64,000 nt of DNA, taken from contig CM043961.1 of assembly GCA_014529385.2 (NCBI GenBank), forward strand, positions 10,776,478-10,840,477, in the 5' to 3' direction. The translations under genes and the position numbers were made by a program. Position 1 is the stretch's first letter; every line of letters starts with the position of its first letter. This DNA comes from Adiantum capillus-veneris (Eukaryota; Streptophyta; Polypodiopsida; Polypodiales; Pteridaceae). The notes beneath the pieces were generated by a model. It made no database searches and was not told the origin of the DNA. It saw only the letters and a list, made by a program, of their open reading frames with translations. Positions 47,135-55,654 of the stretch are shown piece by piece.

Positions 47135-49588
47135 AGCATTTCTTATAGTAGAATTGAATGGGAAACTAAATGGGAAGCTTTCAAGAAAGCTATTTTTTCT
47201 TGTGCGGAAGAATGCTTTGCCATAAAGCATCTCCATGGTATCAACAAAGATAGATCACGCAAAAGGTGGTTTGATAAAGAATGTCAAGATGCTCGAAAGT
47301 CCTTGATAAAGCTTGATGCAACTATGGACAAAGACAACTATCAAAGTCATTTGCATACATACAAGGCATTGATTCAAAAGAAGAGAAGAAGATGGGAAGT
47401 AAAGCAACAAGAATTTCAAGTCCAAGAAAAGGCACATGCATGTGGAAGATTTTGGAGAAACTTGAGAGGCAAGCGGGTTGAGAATTTTGGTAACTTGAGT
47501 CTAGTGGATATGTACACACATTGTAGGCAATTATATGAACAAGAAAATACTGAAAAAATGCCATTTTATGGTTCACTCCCATGTATGCCATCTTTTTTTA
47601 CTATTGAGGATGTATGCGGTGGGCTTGAAAAGTTGGCCACTCGCAAAGCGGGAGATCTTCAAGGTATCAAGCCGGAGATGATCAAATGGACGGGAGATTT
47701 TACCCATGAGTGGATGTGTGATATGTTCAACCTTGCACTTCAACATGGTATGCCTTATGATTGGAGTACTAATTGGGTTAAGCCTTTGCATAAAGGAGGG
47801 GATGTAAAGAATGTAAGCAACTACCGGACTATAATGATTGGGTCTCTTATGGCAAAGTTGTTTGGGTGCATAATGGAGATGAAATTGAGTGATTGGGCTG
47901 AAGAGAATGGCAAGCGTGCAAAGGGACAAGCGGGTTTTCGTCGATGCCATAGCACCATTGATCATCTTGTCACTCTTCGTGTTCTCATGGAGGAAAGTCG
48001 GTTGAAAGGCAAGCGATTGTATTGTTGTTTTGTAGACTTTAAGAAAGCCTTTGATATGATTCCACGTAACAATTTGTGGAGAAGGATGGAAGAACTCCAA
48101 GTGCCAAGTGAGTTTATGCTTGCGGTTTCTCGAATCTATGAGAAGGTGATTTGTCAATTGCGCATGGGAAGAGAAATTTCAGAAATTTTTGTAAGCACTA
48201 TTGGGGTTAAACAAGGATGTCCATTGTCACCAACTCTCTTTGGTCTATGCATCGATCAATTGGAACAAATGGTACTTGACTTTATGCAAGAAGAAGGCAT
48301 TGAAGAGGTCACTATTTGCAATGCGGTAATCATGCTTTTGTTGTATGCGGATGATGTAGTGCTTCTAGCACACACTTTAGAAGATGCACAAAAGCTTATG
48401 GTTGTCCTTGAGAACTTTTGCTTGCATAGTGGGCTGATTGTAAATGAATCCAAAACAAAGGTTATGCTTGTGAAAACCAACCATAAGGAGAAGCCATGCA
48501 TTGTGTACAACAACGAGACACTTGAAGTTGTTGAGAGCTTTAAGTACCTTGGCCTTGAGGTTCCATCCAATCACAAGTGGCATGAATGTGCTATGCGTCG
48601 TTTGGAAGCGGGAAAGAGAGCATATTATGCATTTGAGAACATGTGTAATGCGGGAAACATCAAGTGTTGGGTTCTCAAGAAGTATCTTTTTGATGCATTG
48701 GTGACACCAGTTCTTCTTTATGGAGTTGAAGTGTGGGGCGGGAGCATTTCAAAGTCTACTTGGAAAGAGTTTGAGAATGTCCAAAAGCGTTTTCTTACAA
48801 ACTTTCTCCAAGTTAAGACACAAACACCATATACGCTCCTACTTCTTGAGTCAGGATCTCTTCCAATTGAGGTTATGGGCATGGAAAGGGTTGTGGAGTA
48901 CATGATAAAGATGCGTCAAAACCCCTCACATCGACTTCCTACAATTGCATGGGAAGCAAGCAAAAAAGTTCAAAAGACGCATAAAAGCAAGATCTTGAGC
49001 ACGGGATGGATGCAAGACATAAAGAAGTGGTTTGGGAGATGGGATGCATTACACTTGCTACATGATGCTTCAATTGACTCTCAAGTGAATGAAGCTTTTC
49101 TACAATGCCAATGTATTACGGCTTGGGAGAAATCCGGTGGGTCACGCTTCATACATTACACCACCTATATTGCCCCCAACTACAAAACCATGTTCTTCGC
49201 TGAGAGAGGAAACCGTACTCACACTTACATGCTTGAGCCTATTCCCTTGTCCGCGATACGCACTATCGCAGCAATTCGGCTTAGCTCCCATTTCCTTCGA
49301 TGCGAGATAGGGCATTGGGGCAATGGAGAAGAGTCAAATCGATTGTGCACGTTATGCTCACTGCAAGTTCGAGAGTCTGAGTACCACACACTACTAGAGT
49401 GCTCAGCTTTTGATCACATCCGAACTTGCTTCTCTCACATTTTCAGCCATAACTTAGACCTACACACTTTCCTCTCCCAGCCAAAGTGTGGGCTCTCCAT
49501 TGCGATTCTCATCACTACAATTTTGGAGCATCGAGAGTCACTCATCAGTCATACACATACTACATCACATGTAACTTTGGTCCCATAG
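47135..49588 (+). CDS. LINE reverse transcriptase, intact ORF
   Basis: Open for 818 codons from 47135 to the TAG at 49586-49588, without a stop or frameshift; no 5' ATG is obvious because the element is 5'-truncated (the endonuclease is missing). Pre-RT: RKRWFDKECQDARKSLIKL. RT: WSTNWVKPLHKGGDVKNVSN, YRTIMIGSLMAKLFG, AGFRRCHSTIDHLVTLRVLM, CCFVDFKKAFDMIPRNNL, IGVKQGCPLSPTLFGLCIDQ and catalytic LLLYADDVVLLAH (YADD intact). Then CLHSGLIVNESKTKVMLVK, the thumb, and LFDALVTPVLLYGVEVWGGS. The C-terminal finger CTLCSLQVRESEYHTLLEC fits C-x2-C ... H-x4-C. It is the only RT in the window with all motifs unbroken, so it is a young copy. Confidence 0.9.
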   Translation, partial: SISYSRIEWETKWEAFKKAIFSCAEECFAIKHLHGINKDRSRKRWFDKECQDARKSLIKLDATMDKDNYQSHLHTYKALIQKKRRRWEVKQQEFQVQEKAHACGRFWRNLRGKRVENFGNLSLVDMYTHCRQLYEQENTEKMPFYGSLPCMPSFFTIEDVCGGLEKLATRKAGDLQGIKPEMIKWTGDFTHEWMCDMFNLALQHGMPYDWSTNWVKPLHKGGDVKNVSNYRTIMIGSLMAKLFGCIMEMKLSDWAEENGKRAKGQAGFRRCHSTIDHLVTLRVLMEESRLKGKRLYCCFVDFKKAFDMIPRNNLWRRMEELQVPSEFMLAVSRIYEKVICQLRMGREISEIFVSTIGVKQGCPLSPTLFGLCIDQLEQMVLDFMQEEGIEEVTICNAVIMLLLYADDVVLLAHTLEDAQKLMVVLENFCLHSGLIVNESKTKVMLVKTNHKEKPCIVYNNETLEVVESFKYLGLEVPSNHKWHECAMRRLEAGKRAYYAFENMCNAGNIKCWVLKKYLFDALVTPVLLYGVEVWGGSISKSTWKEFENVQKRFLTNFLQVKTQTPYTLLLLESGSLPIEVMGMERVVEYMIKMRQNPSHRLPTIAWEASKKVQKTHKSKILSTGWMQDIKKWFGRWDALHLLHDASIDSQVNEAFLQCQCITAWEKSGGSRFIHYTTYIAPNYKTMFFAERGNRTHTYMLEPIPLSAIRTIAAIRLSSHFLRCEIGHWGNGEESNRLCTLCSLQVRESEYHTLLECSAFDHIRTCFSHIFSHNLDLHTFLSQPKCGLSIAILITTILEHRESLISHTHTTSHVTLVP

Positions 49589-49658
49589 GTCATATTTGAC
49601 CTCCGAGGACGATAATAAAATCTATCTATCTATCTATCTCTCTCTCTCTCTCTCTCTC
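49589..49658 (+). mobile_element. 3' end of the intact-RT LINE with (TATC)n(TC)n tail
   Basis: The hairpin GGTCATATTTGACC (49588-49601) overlaps the stop codon. Then CTCCGAGGACGATAATAAAATC and a tail of about six TATC units running into (TC)9. No poly(A). Confidence 0.85.
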
Positions 49659-50063
49659 ATGCCAGTGTCCCACACAAGGGTGTAACGGATTTTCGATAGG
49701 TGCACCTCGTCTCTTTCTTCATACCTTATTCTCAAGGTGGCAAGAGAGTGATCGTTGATGTACTGAACATCCCGGCTTTCAGTGCCTCTCATGCCCTTCC
49801 ATTTTGGGTCTAATGGAGACAAGTGTTTGTTAAAAAGAGGGGGTTTGGTGTATTTTCAACTGGCTAAAATGGTAAAACCCGAGTTGCATTGCCTTGAACA
49901 AAATCCATAATATTTTGCAAGTTTAGTGTAAATACGTACAATTCTTCAATTTTTGTTATGCAATTTTTAGTGTAAATATTGACAACTCTTCAATTTTAAC
50001 CTAAACATCAAAAGAGTTCTTAGTGTGTCCCTTGTTTGATATAAAATTATTTCAATTAGGAAT
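49659..50063 (+). repeat. Module R, copy 2
   Basis: Same order of blocks as 46825-47128, plus about 80 bp of extra sequence near 49780-49850 and a partial internal duplication around TTTTTAGTGTAAATA. Confidence 0.8.
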
Positions 50064-50087
50064 AAAGATTTGGCACCCTCTTCGACT

Positions 50088-50125
50088 CTGTGTGTGTGTG
50101 TGTGTGCGTGCGCGCGTGTGTGTCT
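50088..50125 (+). repeat. (GT)n microsatellite with CG interruptions
   Basis: GT repeats with GCGTGCGCGCG in the middle. Confidence 0.9.
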
Positions 50126-50461
50126 CTGGATGCTCATGTTGTCCCACATGAGGTACATATAATGCCAATCTAATTCCAAGGCCATTCAACTTTGCAAGTT
50201 TGTGCAAACCTGTATGCAATGTGTATATACTGAGGGCTAGTAGGACAATGATGCGTAGACATATCCAACACGAGATTTTACCTCAATAGTATCAGATCAC
50301 ACAAGGAGGCATATAAGTTGAAGGCAGCATGTGGATTTGTATAGAAACAAAAAGGGATCACAAGGTCTTGTTGACACATTTACATGATTACAGTAAACAT
50401 GATCACACATAAACCGGTTTAGGGTGACCTGCAAACCCACAAAAATCCCACAGTGCTTTTC
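50126..50461. other. Unassigned stretch
   Basis: No coding or repeat signal recognised. Confidence 0.35.
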
Positions 50462-50521
50462 TGTTTCCTCGGCGGGCCCTCCGGGTATTATAATTTTCCC
50501 TACGGGCCCGCCGGGGAAACA
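50462..50521 (+). repeat. GC-rich inverted repeat, 18-bp arms
   Basis: Arm 50462-50479 (TGTTTCCTCGGCGGGCCC) pairs with 50504-50521 (GGGCCCGCCGGGGAAACA) with a single T.G wobble and a 24-base loop. Confidence 0.85.
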
Positions 50522-50555
50522 GGAAAGCCCGGCGGGCTATTAGCGTTATATATAC

Positions 50556-50575
50556 GCGGGCCCGATCGGGCCCGC
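50556..50575. repeat. Perfect 20-bp palindrome
   Basis: GCGGGCCCGA followed by its exact reverse complement TCGGGCCCGC. Confidence 0.9.
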
Positions 50576-50599
50576 TGGGTGTATTAGCGCTTTTGTCTT

Positions 50600-50601
<2 letters not shown>

Positions 50602-50670
<69 letters not shown>
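50602..50670 (+). repeat. (GA)34 microsatellite
   Basis: 69 bp, just before the stem-loop array. Confidence 0.95.
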
Positions 50671-50673
<3 letters not shown>

Positions 50674-50730
50674 TTGCGCCACCTTTGCAGGTACATCGAG
50701 AGGAGAGAGGAGAGAGGGAGAGAGGGGGTC

Positions 50731-50787
50731 GTGTGGGAGCGTGCTCTGCGTCGCAGTGCGCGGCAGCAGCAAAGTACCTGACCACAC
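50731..50787 (+). other. Stem-loop 1 (weakest)
   Basis: Arms 50731-50748 and 50770-50787, starting GTGTGG / CCACAC, with four or five mismatches; loop holds CAGTGCGCGGCAG. Confidence 0.55.
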
Positions 50788-50816
50788 AATCCGAGTATGT
50801 GTTGTGTGTTTGTATG

Positions 50817-50881
50817 CGTTGTGTGGTAGCGTGCCTTTTGTAGTAGTGCGCGGCAGTAATAAGGTACCTTACCACACAATG
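50817..50881 (+). other. Stem-loop 2
   Basis: Arms 50817-50837 and 50861-50881: 21 pairs with one mismatch (C-C) and three or four wobbles; loop of 23 bases holds TAGTGCGCGGCAG. Confidence 0.75.
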
Positions 50882-50910
50882 GGAGTGTGTGTGTAAGCTG
50901 TTCTACGGAA

Positions 50911-50976
50911 CAGTGCTTATCACGGGGGCATCACCTCGGTGACGCGGGGAAGATGGTGTCCTTGTGGTAAGTATTG
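50911..50976 (+). other. Stem-loop 3
   Basis: Arms 50911-50933 and 50954-50976: 23 consecutive pairs including wobbles; 20-base loop CCTCGGTGACGCGGGGAAGA. Confidence 0.85.
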
Positions 50977-51037
50977 GCTTACTGTTTGGGTACTACGTCG
51001 GTAACGCGGCGAATCTAGTATCCTTATGGTAAGTCAA
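50974..51037 (+). other. Stem-loop 4
   Basis: Arms 50974-50995 and 51016-51037: 20 of 22 positions pair; 20-base loop CGTCGGTAACGCGGCGAATC. Its 5' arm overlaps the last three bases of the previous unit. Confidence 0.85.
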
Positions 51038-51061
51038 CTTTCCTTCCCCTTTCCCAAAAAA

Positions 51062-51107
51062 ACATATGGGCATCGGTCAGTAACGCGGCTATATGATGTT
51101 CGTATGT
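51062..51107 (+). other. Stem-loop 5
   Basis: Arms 51062-51074 and 51095-51107: 13 pairs, three or four wobbles; 20-base loop GGTCAGTAACGCGGCTATAT. Confidence 0.82.
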
Positions 51108-51130
51108 AGGCCATTGTTTTTCCTTAGATT

Positions 51131-51174
51131 CAGGCGGCACTCGATCGGTAACGCGGTTAATAGAGTGTCGTTTG
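51131..51174 (+). other. Stem-loop 6
   Basis: Arms 51131-51142 and 51163-51174: 12 pairs, three wobbles; 20-base loop GATCGGTAACGCGGTTAATA. Confidence 0.82.
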
Positions 51175-51198
51175 TTAGAAGCATATGCATTTGCATAA

Positions 51199-51241
51199 AT
51201 GTGGCGTTCAGGTCGTTAACCCGGCCATACGAACGTCATAT
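51199..51241 (+). other. Stem-loop 7
   Basis: Arms 51199-51209 and 51231-51241: 11 pairs, two wobbles, with further complementarity outside (GCATATGCA / TGCATGTGC); loop contains TCGTTAACCCGGC. Confidence 0.8.
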
Positions 51242-51281
51242 AATTTTTATGTGCATGTGCAGTTAATTTTTTAAGTATTAA

Positions 51282-51332
51282 GTATATGAAATACTTGCTC
51301 GGTAACGCGGCTGTGAAGAGTATTTCATATAC
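51282..51332 (+). other. Stem-loop 8
   Basis: Arms 51282-51295 and 51319-51332 are perfect reverse complements over 14 bp (GTATATGAAATACT); loop contains CTCGGTAACGCGGC. Confidence 0.88.
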
Positions 51333-51410
51333 AAAATGTATGAATTGTTTGATTTTGTAGTTTTTAACTGTCCATTTGAAATTATATACTAGCTAATCAT
51401 ATTCAAAAGA

Positions 51411-51606
51411 ATACTTTATTCATCAATTATTGCTATTTTAAATGTTCCATTTATATAAAATACTTTATTCATCAATCATCACTATTTTAAATGTTTCATT
51501 TATATAGGATACTTTATTCATCAATCATCGCTATTTTAAATGTTTCATTTATAATGAATACTTTATTTATCAATCATCGCTATTTTAAATGTTCCATTTA
51601 TATAAA
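51411..51606 (+). repeat. 49-bp minisatellite, four copies
   Basis: Unit starts ATACTTTATTCATCAATCAT at 51411, 51460, 51509 and 51558. More diverged partial units (ATCGCT...TTTCATTTA-ATAA) continue to about 51830. Confidence 0.9.
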
Positions 51607-52180
51607 TTACATGTAAAAAAATATTTGCACACAAATTGCATGTTTAATATTTGTTTTTAATCTTTTTAAAGGACTCTCAAGCATTATCGCTAGTTTTAAT
51701 GCTTCATTTACATAAATTCTCTGCAAAAATTCTAAATACATACAATTTGCATGTTAAATATCATTTTTTATCTTTTAAAGAGCATCAATTATCATCGCTT
51801 TTTTATTGCTACATTTACATAAATTCTGTGTAAAAAAGTGTGTGAACACAATTTGCTAGTCCAATTTGTATACTTCCAATGTTTTTAATGGTTTTGAAGA
51901 TTTTAAGTCGGTGTGTGCTTTATTTAAATTAGTATGTGCGCACGGAGAAAAATGTATTCTTTGGTCTGTATTAAGTTCTTATAAACCATTTGTTTGAACT
52001 GCATTTTACATGTGTAACAGATTGCAATTTTAAGTGAAGATTATATTCAATGTTTATCAATATTTCTATAACATTTGTTAAAGTCTTCAAGTGGTGGGTC
52101 TTCAAGTGGTGGTTAAGAGTTTACCTGAGATAGTGTGAGAGTGTTAGTGTCATTAGCAACCATGAATTTGTGTTTGATAT
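51607..52180. other. AT-rich stretch left of the LTR element
   Basis: Degenerate minisatellite relics, then unassigned sequence. The last five bases, GATAT (52176-52180), are the left target-site duplication of the LTR element. Confidence 0.5.
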
Positions 52181-53136
52181 TGTTGACCGCTAGGTCAACA
52201 ACACAACATAACTCAAGTTTCGTATCAAAGTCTTATCTTTTGCGAGTTATGAAATGCTGCGGATTATGGCTATAAACGTCATTTGTAATGAGTAGTTATT
52301 ATAGTTTCAGAAGCCGGGGTGCAATGGCACTTCCAGATTGTAAATACAAAGCCATTTGACCCTTTCAACCCCAATTTTGGTTAAACCTAAGGTAGCCTTA
52401 GTATATAAGGTACCTAGGTCATTTTGTAAAAGGACTTTTTATCATAATCAAACTTAGCGCTGCCGTCTACTGTGTGTGAGAGAGAAAGAGAGTGAGTGTG
52501 AGCTTCATCCTCCTGCTACGCCCGGCTCGCTCAACACATTGGAGATCCGACAGCACCATTGCTGTAGGCTCGAGGAGAGCTACGCGACAACGCCAAGCAT
52601 TCCACGTGAGACGAAGCGCACACGCCGACGCATCTACGAGCTATTTGTGGCCGTAAGTGTATCAAACGATGTCTGTTTTCTGCGTGCTAGTAGTCTATAG
52701 AATCGTGGCGACATAAGCTACGCATAGGTACTCATAAATTTCAGTCTCAGGCACTTTCGGAATTCGGCTCTGTCATCCTACGCGTTTTCTGCAGATGGGT
52801 TTTGAGTGAGGGTTTTGAGTGTAGAAGCTTAGGGACAAGTGTATCCTAGTGAGGGGATGGTGTTCCTTAAGTTTCCTACGAATCTGGCATGATTAGGTGA
52901 GCTACCTTACGCATGTGTGTATGTGGCTAGGTGGTGTAGTTGAGGGCAGTGAGGTTCTTGATTGTGGTTTAGTTGGCCTTCCAGAGTGTTGTATGTGTAG
53001 GATGGTCTCAGTCTGACAAGCTTAAGAGATTTCCTCCGTGTGCCTATCGTGTCATCTGTGTCCTCGATTGACATTATGTTGATCTAGGTAGTGTTTGCAT
53101 GCACTTCATGGGTGTGTGAGTCTCTTCCGTCCAACA
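52181..53136 (+). repeat. Family Z 5' LTR
   Basis: 956 bp, TGTTGACC...GTCCAACA. It contains CATCCTACGCGT (52773-52784), half of the palindrome that recurs in the interior. Confidence 0.92.
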
Positions 53137-53137
53137 T

Positions 53138-53155
53138 TGGCGCCGCTGCCGGGGA
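53138..53155 (+). other. Primer-binding site of family Z
   Basis: TGGCGCCGCTGCCGGGGA, one base after the LTR, a standard PBS of plant Ty3/gypsy-type elements. Confidence 0.9.
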
Positions 53156-53678
53156 CACAAGGACCTAAGTAGGTTTCCTACTAACACTCGTGTAATGGTT
53201 GCTTGATTTAGTTTCGTCTAAAGAAAACGTTTTTCTCAAGTGGATCCGGAAGAGGATATTCCCTGATCAAGTGGATAGCCAGGAAGCGTGTGTCTTGCCA
53301 AGGGTCTGCGACTAGATAGGTTTAGTTAGGATCTGTGGATTAGAGTAGTTGTTGGTGGGCGAGTGATTTGTGAGGTGATAAAAGCGTTTACTAGTCCGTG
53401 TGTGGTAGTGAAGCGTTTTTCTACTCATAGATGCAAAACCCCATATGATTTGTAGGAGTAGCTTTAGGTAAGTGATCCGATTCTGATCTAGAGCTATTCA
53501 TCATTGAATTATTTGCTAAAGTGCTTGATTGCAATTGAAATCACGGAAAAGTGTACTTTTGAGGGTAAAATTGCATTAAACAAGCTTTTGTGGATATTTT
53601 TGTATGACTGACTGATGCTGTGCATATAAAACAGCATTTGCAAGGGTTCTGTGAAGAAACCTGCAATTCTGTAAACAT
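53156..53678 (+). other. Family Z leader
   Basis: No ORF or repeat recognised between the PBS and the palindrome array. Confidence 0.5.
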
Positions 53679-55064
53679 AGACATCCTACGCGTAGGATTT
53701 CTCAAGGGGGTTCTGGAGACCAAATTTGAAAATTTTGACTGCACCAGTGGGTTCAGAGGGTAGGTTTTACCCTAGTAACATATTGACTTGGGTGTTTTTC
53801 CCTAATTTTGTTGACCAAAAGCCAAAAGGCGGAGTCAGAAAACGTAAAATTTCAGCAAAGGCTTAATTGAGTGATTTTTGCATGTTTTTGCAATTGTGAT
53901 GCATACTTGCACTTGCTGAGAGCATAAGGAAGCATCAAGGACACACTTCAGTCTGAAAAAATCAGCAGTAGACATCCTACGCGTAGGATGTCTATAGGGT
54001 GATTTGGTGGAAATTTTGAAATTCTGAGTTGACCAATGTGTTCAAAAGGTAGGTTTCACCCTATTTTCACATGGAAAGTGGAAATTTGACCAAATTTTGA
54101 CAGATCAAAGCCAAAACGAGAATTGCCAGACATCCTACCCAAATTGTGTCCAGGGCATAATTTTTGAAACCAAGCCATAGGATGACTCCAAAGGCATGTT
54201 CTAAATGTTGTATTGAATGCATGTGAAAGTTTTCAGCTCATTTGGGTGAGAAAATTGAGTTCAAAGCGGACTTTAGCACTTTTGACTAAAAAAAGCAAGA
54301 ACAGCTAAAATTTGGGACTTTTGAAATCCAAACCAAAATCTAAGCATACCATTGGGTTGTTGACATCAAGAGGAAGCTGTGGGACAAGTCTACGCGTAGG
54401 ATGTCTTCTGTGTGATTTAAGACTCTAAACACATTTCTGAGCATACCACAGTGATCAGCACCTTAAGGAGAGTCTGTGATTCAAATTTGGGGTAATTTTG
54501 AGCAGTTAGACATCCTACGCGTAGGATGTCTAAGGCATAATTTTGAAACCAAAATTCTATTGTGACCATACCATGCTGTCATATAGCCTTAGATAAGCCT
54601 CCTAGGCAAATTTGGTCCAATTTGGAGTTGATTTGACTTTGGAATTCATGAGAACAGACATCAGGCTTCTGGAACAGATTCTTGATCATTTGACCAGCAT
54701 ATAGGTGTCAGAATCAAAAAGTAAAAATAGCTGTGAGTTAAGCACATCAAGGGGAAGCTACAGTGCAAGTTTGAGCTGAAACAGAGCAAAAAGACATCCT
54801 ACGAGTAGGATGTCTTGAGCTTGATTTAGGACTCCAAACCAACTTATGAGCACACCACTGTGATCAGCACATCAAGGAGAAGCTGGGGTGAAAATTTCAA
54901 GTCATTCTGAGCAAAAAGACATCCTACGCGTAGGATGTCTCAAGGCCATTTTTAAGTCCAAATGAAATTTTGAGCATACCATTGTGTTGCTGGACTTAAG
55001 GGGAGTCTCTGGACCAAATTTTGTTAAATTCTGAGCATATAGACATACTACGCGTAGGATGTCT
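53679..55064 (+). repeat. Array of 24-bp palindromes in ~125-bp units
   Basis: The palindrome is AGACATCCTACG followed by its reverse complement CGTAGGATGTCT. Perfect copies: 53970-53993, 54508-54531, 54917-54940. Near-perfect: 53679-53702, 54792-54815, 55041-55064. Partial: 54128-54140, 54389-54406. Centres 54394, 54519, 54803, 54928 and 55052 are 124-125 bp apart except for one 284-bp gap. The sequence between is itself repeated (GAGCATACCA-TGTG, ATCAGCAC-TCAAGG-GAAGCT). Confidence 0.92.
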
Positions 55065-55405
55065 CTAGGCCAGTTTTAGGGTCCAATTGTACTTTTGACC
55101 ATACAAGAGTGTTCACAGTGTCATAGAGATCCCAAATATTTTTTCAAAATTGAATTTGGACTCATTTTGACCAGTCCAAACTGCATTTCACTATTTTGGC
55201 TATAACTTTCACAAACGGTATCGGATTGGAAAAGTTTTTATATCAAAACGTAGCCTGACAGCGGCTCTAAAGATCTTAGAGCAAAACTTGAACTAAATGT
55301 ATGCCAATGGCAACCATTTAGTTCAACTTTGAAAAAAACATCGTTTGAGGCCTCAAAATTCATCCGAAAGTTAGGGGTGTCTAAAAGCGACAATTTACGA
55401 GAATT
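55065..55405 (+). other. Family Z interior, no feature recognised
   Basis: Follows the last palindrome. No ORF or repeat seen. Confidence 0.4.
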
Positions 55406-55654
55406 GTGACGAAACGGTTGCGCTTTTGGTTATTACTAAGAAAAAATAAAAAAATCCATAATCCACATGAAGAAAAGACTGACGAGAGGCCTGAGCACTA
55501 CAAAGAGAAGAAGGTACAGGAAAACGATGAAACTTCACGAAGTATGTCTCAGCAGCCACTACAACAGCCGAAGAACTTGTCACAAAGCAGTGTCAACAGG
55601 CAACCGACAAGTCATAAAAGTCAGAATCGAGTCGCTAAGCCACAAAATGAGTGA
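55406..55654 (+). CDS. Short hydrophilic ORF in family Z
   Basis: 82 codons, Lys/Gln/Ser-rich (KKIHNPHEEKTDERPEHYKE, then MSQQPLQQPKNLSQSSVNRQ). Possibly a gag remnant, but no motif supports that. Confidence 0.3.
   Translation: MTKRLRFWLLLRKNKKIHNPHEEKTDERPEHYKEKKVQENDETSRSMSQQPLQQPKNLSQSSVNRQPTSHKSQNRVAKPQNE

Larger units (their letters stand above)
50731..51332 (+). other. Array of eight stem-loops with a shared loop and differing arms
   Basis: Eight hairpins follow one another, each with a 20-23 base loop. Six of the loops contain a variant of TCGGTAACGCGGC; the first two have AGTGCGCGGCAG at the same place. The arms differ from unit to unit yet pair within each unit, often through G.U wobbles (G in the 5' arm, T in the 3' arm). 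The conserved loop and covarying stems indicate selection on RNA structure. No ORF spans the array. It is not a known ribozyme, tRNA or miRNA layout that I recognise. The strand is inferred from the direction of the wobbles. Confidence 0.8.

Noticed and set aside
50936-50949. Resemblance of the loop to the GTAACGCG phrase of small-subunit rRNA
   Set aside because: Only about 8-10 bases agree and no flanking rRNA sequence is present, so chance is the better explanation.
50911-51037. Ordinary miRNA precursor cluster
   Set aside because: Arms of about 22 nt with a 20-nt loop look similar, but conservation is in the loop and not in an arm, and no arm recurs between units. Kept as an open question under the stem-loop finding.
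50731-51332. CRISPR array as an explanation for the regular repeats
   Set aside because: The repeats are not identical direct repeats with unique spacers; the conserved part is a loop and the variable parts are self-complementary arms. The host is also a plant.
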